DNA of 8,618 nt from Clostridiales bacterium. Its GTDB lineage: Bacteria > Bacillota > Clostridia > Oscillospirales > Acutalibacteraceae. A program made the translations under genes and the position numbers. This document shows, piece by piece, positions 5,654-8,618 of this stretch. Numbering within the stretch: the first letter of the stretch is position 1; the number at the start of each line of letters is the position of its first letter. Under the pieces are notes generated by a model. The model worked only from the letters and a program-made list of their open reading frames with translations, made no database searches and was not told where the DNA came from. Location: assembly GCA_021202245.1 (NCBI GenBank), contig JAJQDK010000026.1, positions 8,757 through 17,374 of the forward strand, written 5' to 3'.

Positions 5654-5674
5654 GATGATGTACTTCATCTTTTT
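5654..5674 (+). terminator. Weak candidate terminator behind the phosphatase gene
   Basis: GATGA (5654-5658) and TCATC (5665-5669) form a 5-bp AT-rich stem followed by five T. It is the only terminator-like structure close behind the gene and is weak. A separate 14-bp perfect palindrome (CAAATTTAAATTTG, 5613-5626) lies just before it without a T run. Confidence 0.25.
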
Positions 5675-5677
5675 ATA

Positions 5678-5776
5678 GCTTGCGCTGCCTCACTTGATGC
5701 GGCGTGTTGCGTGTGATTACTTCTCTGCTGCACGACGGGCTAAAAACAGTCCCCCGGAGTGTTTTCTTCACGCCCT
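5678..5776. repeat. GC-richer stretch with a terminator-like hairpin, possible dispersed repeat
   Basis: No gene is visible here. AAAACAGTCC (5743-5752) and GGAGTGTTTT (5756-5765) form a 10-bp stem with one G/G mismatch and loop CCC. On the minus strand it is followed by a T run and GCCCGTCG. The composition is clearly GC-richer than the phosphatase gene beside it. The combination looks like the short intergenic repeats seen in many copies in some gut Clostridia; this is a recollection and cannot be verified from one window. Confidence 0.3.
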
Positions 5777-5860
5777 TTCGATTCTCAATCCGCTTCGCCA
5801 AATAAAAAAAGCACCCTCGAAAGGGTGCTTTTTTATTTGGAGCGGATGATGAGAATCGAA
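5777..5860. repeat. Inverted copy of the tRNA-Gly 3' region
   Basis: The left arm (5777-5817) repeats, in inverted orientation, the T-loop, acceptor 3' strand, CCA and terminator half of the neighbouring tRNA-Gly gene (right arm 5822-5860). Aligned from TTCGATTCTCA onward, the arms differ only by a 2-base gap, a TCG insertion before CCA and one A. The similarity stops exactly at the T-loop TTCGA. Confidence 0.75.
5811..5834 (-). terminator. Bidirectional terminator of tRNA-Gly
   Basis: GCACCCT (5811-5817) pairs with AGGGTGC (5822-5828) with loop CGAA. Runs of seven A before and six T after give a T tract on both strands. It lies four bases beyond the tRNA 3' end on the minus strand. Confidence 0.88.
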
Positions 5861-5911
5861 CTCACACAGTCAGCTTGGAAGGCTGAAGTTCTACCACTAA
5901 ACTACATCCGC
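5838..5911 (-). tRNA. tRNA-Gly (anticodon TCC)
   Basis: A 74-base gene with encoded CCA. Acceptor GCGGATG pairs with CATCCGC. The D arm is GTTTAGTGGTAGAAC. The anticodon stem TCAGC/GCTGA encloses loop CTTCCAA with anticodon TCC (reading GGA and probably other Gly codons). The T arm is GTGAG/CTCAT with loop TTCGATT. All arms fold normally. It has its own perfect promoter in the 50 bases behind clpE. Confidence 0.96.
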
Positions 5912-5929
5912 ATCTTTGCAACGAAATAA

Positions 5930-5958
5930 ATTATATCATTATTCCGCTGCAATGTCAA
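5930..5958 (-). promoter_or_regulatory. Perfect consensus promoter of tRNA-Gly
   Basis: On the minus strand: TTGACA (5953-5958), exactly 17 bases, and TATAAT (5930-5935). Transcription would start about 12 bases before the mature tRNA end. The -35 box lies four bases behind the clpE stop codon. Confidence 0.85.
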
Positions 5959-5961
5959 GAG

Positions 5962-8310
5962 TTAAATTGACTCTAAAATAATTTTTTTCTCATCGGAGGT
6001 AATGTTGATTGCACTCAAGGAAGCCGAACCGGCATTGATTAGGGCGTTGGCAATCTCCTCCTCTACCTCACGGCGAATTTCGTTGCGTAAATCACGCGCG
6101 CCGCTGTTTCCGCCGTAAGCCTTTTGCGCAAGATATTTGCAGGCTTTATCGTCATAGGTGAACTTAATGTGCTTTTCCGCAAGCGTATCAATATACTCGG
6201 AAAGCATTAAATCGGCAATCTTTACAAACTCCTCCTGCGAAAGCGAGTTGAACACAATCACCTCATCAACACGAGCCAAAAATTCGGGTCTGAGAAAATC
6301 GGAAAGAGCCTTCATTACCTTTTCTTTTGAGGCGCTCTCCTGAGTTTTGCCGAATCCGAGGGCGCTCTCACGGCTTGAGGAGCCTGCATTTGATGTCATC
6401 ACAATAACGGTGTTCTCAAAATTAACTACTCTTCCGTGCGCATCGGTAACCTTGCCCTCGTCAAGAATCTGAAGAAGAATGTTAAGCACATCGGGATGTG
6501 CTTTTTCAATTTCATCAAAAAGCAGTACGGAATACGGGCGGCGGCGAACCTTTTCGGTGACCTGACCGGCTTCGTCATATCCAACATATCCCGGAGGTGA
6601 ACCGATGATTTTGGACACAGAGTGTTTCTCCATAAACTCTGACATGTCGAGTCGAATCAGTGTTTCGGGAGTATCAAAGAGCTGTTGGCTGAGAACCTTT
6701 ACAAGCTCAGTCTTTCCCACACCGGTCGGGCCCACAAAAATGAATGATGCGGGACGGCGGCGAGGAGAAATCTGACAACGGCTGCGTCTGATAGCCGAGG
6801 CAAGAACCTCAACAGCCTCATCCTGACTTATAATCTTCTTTTTAAGCTCAGCTTCAAGGTCGGCAAGCTTTGAAAGCTCGTTTTCCTTGATTCTGGAAGC
6901 GGGGATTCCCGTCCAAAGCTCAATTACCTTTGCAATGTCGTCCTCGGTCACGCTTGCGGTAAGCGTTTCGGGGTCAATTTCGGAAAGTTCCGAGTCAATT
7001 CTCGCAAGTCCGGTGTTCACCTCGGCAAGAGCCTTGTAATCCACTTCATCCTCGGCGGTGATTTCCTCTTTTCTGAGCAGGAGCTTCTGCTTTTCATCGG
7101 TAAGCTTGTCGTGGCGCTCCATATTTTTGTTGCGAAGCGCTGCGCAGGCACAGCTCTCATCAAGCAGGTCTATGGCTTTATCCGGCAGGAATCTGTCGGT
7201 AATGTAGCGCTCGGAGAGAACAACTGTTTTTCTCACGATGTCCTCATCAACAACCACTCTGTGGTGAGCTTCATAATAGCTCTTAACGCCCTTGATTACG
7301 TCAATTGACTGAGCTATTGTGGGTTCGCCCACCTTAACGGGCTGAAATCTTCTTTCAAGAGCGGAGTCCTTTTCAATATATTTTCTGTATTCGTTAAAGG
7401 TTGTGGCGCCGATAACCTGAACCTCGCCCCTTGAAAGAGCAGGCTTGAGTATATTGGCGGCATTCATCGTTCCCTCGTTGTCACCTGTTCCGACAAGACT
7501 GTGTACCTCATCAATAAACAAAATTACGTTGCCGCTTTCCTTGATTTCGGAAACAAGTCCTTTAATTCTGCTTTCAAACTGTCCCCTAAACTGAGTGCCG
7601 GCAACAAGTGAGGTTAGGTCAAGAAGCTGAATTTCCTTATCCTTAAGCCTTTGCGGAGCATCTCCTGCGGCTATTCTGAGAGCAAGCCCTTCGGCAATGG
7701 CTGTTTTGCCTACGCCGGGCTCACCGATAAGACAGGGGTTATTCTTTGTTCGGCGTGATAAAATCTGTATAACACGCTCAATCTCCTGATCTCTGCCGAT
7801 AATGTTATCTATTTTGCCCTCTCTTGCCTTGCGGGTTAAATCCTCGCAGTAGAGGTCAATGTGCTTTCTCTTCTTATTCTTTTTTTCCTTTTTGTTTTTT
7901 GTCTTGTTTTGATTCTGATTGTCGGCAGCGCCGTTCTGCTGAGGATTGCCGTTGAACATATTATTAAAAAAAGCGGGAAAAGCCGGAGCGCCGTGTGTAA
8001 AATCATCATCGCCGTCCTCATTGTCATCAATAAAATCGTCCATTTGGTCGGCAAGGTTATCTGCGCCGAGCTGCTGCATAAGCTGCGACATATCGCCGTT
8101 TTCGCCCATATTTTGCATAAGGCTGTTCATCTGGTCCTGAACATTTTCAAGGTCATCATCTGAAATTCCCATTTTTTGAATAAGGTCCTCAACAGGCTTT
8201 ATGCCGAGTTCCTTTGCACAGGTCAAACAATAGCCTATTGTTTGATCGTTTACGTTACTGTTTGAAACAAAAACGACAGCCTGTCGTTTTCCGCATCTGC
8301 TACAAAGCAT
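5962..8310 (-). CDS. clpE: ClpE-type AAA+ unfoldase of the Clp protease
   Basis: A 782-residue Hsp100/Clp ATPase. It starts with a treble-clef zinc finger, C3-x2-C6 and C28-x2-C31, as in ClpE and McsA, instead of the usual Clp-N repeat. A linker of about 120 residues follows, first Met/Gln/Asp-rich, then Asn/Gln-rich, then strongly basic (KNKKEKKNKKRK). AAA module 1 has Walker A GEPGVGKT (196-203) and Walker B VILFIDEVH (262-270). A short coiled middle domain occupies about 395-445. AAA module 2 has GPTGVGKT (527-534) and VLLFDEIEKAH (595-605). LGF at 651-653 corresponds to the ClpP-docking loop, so it probably feeds unfolded proteins to ClpP in the cytoplasm. The ATG at 8310 is preceded by AAGGAG (8317-8322); a TTG at 8325 lies upstream of that site and is not the start. 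Assignment to ClpE rather than ClpC rests on the N-terminal finger. Confidence 0.9.
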   Translation of the reverse strand: MLCSRCGKRQAVVFVSNSNVNDQTIGYCLTCAKELGIKPVEDLIQKMGISDDDLENVQDQMNSLMQNMGENGDMSQLMQQLGADNLADQMDDFIDDNEDGDDDFTHGAPAFPAFFNNMFNGNPQQNGAADNQNQNKTKNKKEKKNKKRKHIDLYCEDLTRKAREGKIDNIIGRDQEIERVIQILSRRTKNNPCLIGEPGVGKTAIAEGLALRIAAGDAPQRLKDKEIQLLDLTSLVAGTQFRGQFESRIKGLVSEIKESGNVILFIDEVHSLVGTGDNEGTMNAANILKPALSRGEVQVIGATTFNEYRKYIEKDSALERRFQPVKVGEPTIAQSIDVIKGVKSYYEAHHRVVVDEDIVRKTVVLSERYITDRFLPDKAIDLLDESCACAALRNKNMERHDKLTDEKQKLLLRKEEITAEDEVDYKALAEVNTGLARIDSELSEIDPETLTASVTEDDIAKVIELWTGIPASRIKENELSKLADLEAELKKKIISQDEAVEVLASAIRRSRCQISPRRRPASFIFVGPTGVGKTELVKVLSQQLFDTPETLIRLDMSEFMEKHSVSKIIGSPPGYVGYDEAGQVTEKVRRRPYSVLLFDEIEKAHPDVLNILLQILDEGKVTDAHGRVVNFENTVIVMTSNAGSSSRESALGFGKTQESASKEKVMKALSDFLRPEFLARVDEVIVFNSLSQEEFVKIADLMLSEYIDTLAEKHIKFTYDDKACKYLAQKAYGGNSGARDLRNEIRREVEEEIANALINAGSASLSAINITSDEKKIILESI

Positions 8311-8450
8311 AGTATTCTCCTTCAACTGAGGGCTTGCCCTAAGTTATATGTTGTTACTTTAATTTTTATATGTTTTAATCAGAGCTAAGCAGATTTGCCC
8401 GCTTAAGCTTGTGAGCGACAATCTGAGAGCGGTACAAAGCTCCTCACTAT

Positions 8451-8479
8451 ATTATAAATGCTGTAAGCACAAAATTCAA
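8451..8479 (-). promoter_or_regulatory. Promoter of clpE
   Basis: On the minus strand: TTGAAT (8474-8479), a 17-bp spacer and a perfect TATAAT (8451-8456). The resulting leader is about 130 bases (8311-8444). It can form a CAGATT/AATCTG stem (8390-8395 with 8420-8425). I see no clear CtsR-type heptamer repeat near it. Confidence 0.6.
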
Positions 8480-8618
8480 TGGTTATTTGTCAATTTTTTA
8501 ATTGTTTCTTTTTTTACTGTTTAAATCGGAGCAACGCTCTGTCAAGCTCGCTTGAAACAGAGCTTGCGATAGATTGCAGCTTGCAAAGGGGAGCGTTAGC
8601 TCCTCAGTGTTTCAGTGG
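8480..8618. repeat. Non-coding, hairpin-rich stretch upstream of clpE
   Basis: No gene is visible. GCTCTGT (8536-8542) pairs with ACAGAGC (8557-8563), with the inner stem CAAGC/GCTTG (8543-8547, 8550-8554) and a two-base bulge. GGAGC (8590-8594) pairs with GCTCC (8599-8603) around GTTA. AGCTTGC occurs twice within 8561-8584. AGCTCCTCA at 8439-8447 recurs at 8598-8606. This may be an intergenic repeat or the end of a transcript from outside the window. Confidence 0.35.

Noticed and set aside
7861..8163. 100-codon plus-strand frame opposite the clpE linker
   Set aside because: Hydrophobic low-complexity translation of the antisense of a repetitive linker; no ribosome binding site or promoter.
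8311..8325. TTG at 8325 as the start of clpE
   Set aside because: The ribosome binding site AAGGAG is inside this extension and points to the ATG at 8310, which gives the normal ClpE N-terminus.
8311..8618. CtsR operator expected for a clp gene
   Set aside because: No direct repeat of the GGTCAAA type is present near the clpE promoter; only a lone TTGACA-like word at 8488-8493 was found.
1..8618. CRISPR array or long tandem repeats
   Set aside because: No regularly spaced direct repeats were seen anywhere in the window.

Overview
The window looks like chromosomal DNA of an anaerobic, low-to-medium GC Firmicute, most likely a gut Clostridia of the Ruminococcaceae/Oscillospiraceae type. The grounds are a rubredoxin, a ClpE-type Clp ATPase, a DUF134 regulator, strong AGGAGG ribosome binding sites, several TTG starts, sigma-A promoters close to consensus, and a tnpV-like transposon remnant. 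The exact lineage is inference.

Region 1-2190 (redox and efflux region). A partial DUF134 gene, a rubredoxin and a small ABM-like alpha/beta-barrel protein lie on the minus strand. The last two form a translationally coupled pair. Divergent from them is a plus-strand LysE-family exporter gene followed by an HxlR-type regulator. The divergent intergenic region holds a 28-bp near-perfect palindrome with half-sites TAGTTACT/AGTAACTA that touches the -35 box of the exporter promoter, a good candidate HxlR operator. The HxlR gene carries a one-base frameshift in a run of six G, so it is either inactivated, phase-variable or a sequence error. A 31-codon reading frame then runs into a 54-bp palindromic remnant with IS3-like ends.

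Region 2191-4120. A minus-strand operon encodes a TetR regulator and an aldo/keto reductase, with overlapping palindromes on its promoter. Behind it is a degraded tnpV-like coding remnant with a strong terminator.

Region 4121-5680. This is an AT-rich divergent pair: an unrecognised 173-residue protein (minus) and a PPP-family metallophosphatase (plus). Their promoters face away from each other around a CAAGCA/TGCTTG palindrome. This is the best candidate here for an undescribed two-gene unit.

Region 5680-8618. A dispersed-repeat-like stretch and an inverted copy of the 3' part of tRNA-Gly lead into a tRNA-Gly(TCC) gene with a perfect consensus promoter. The clpE-type gene lies upstream on the same strand, and no terminator is visible between the two. 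Upstream of clpE are its promoter, a roughly 130-nt leader, and hairpin-rich sequence without a gene.
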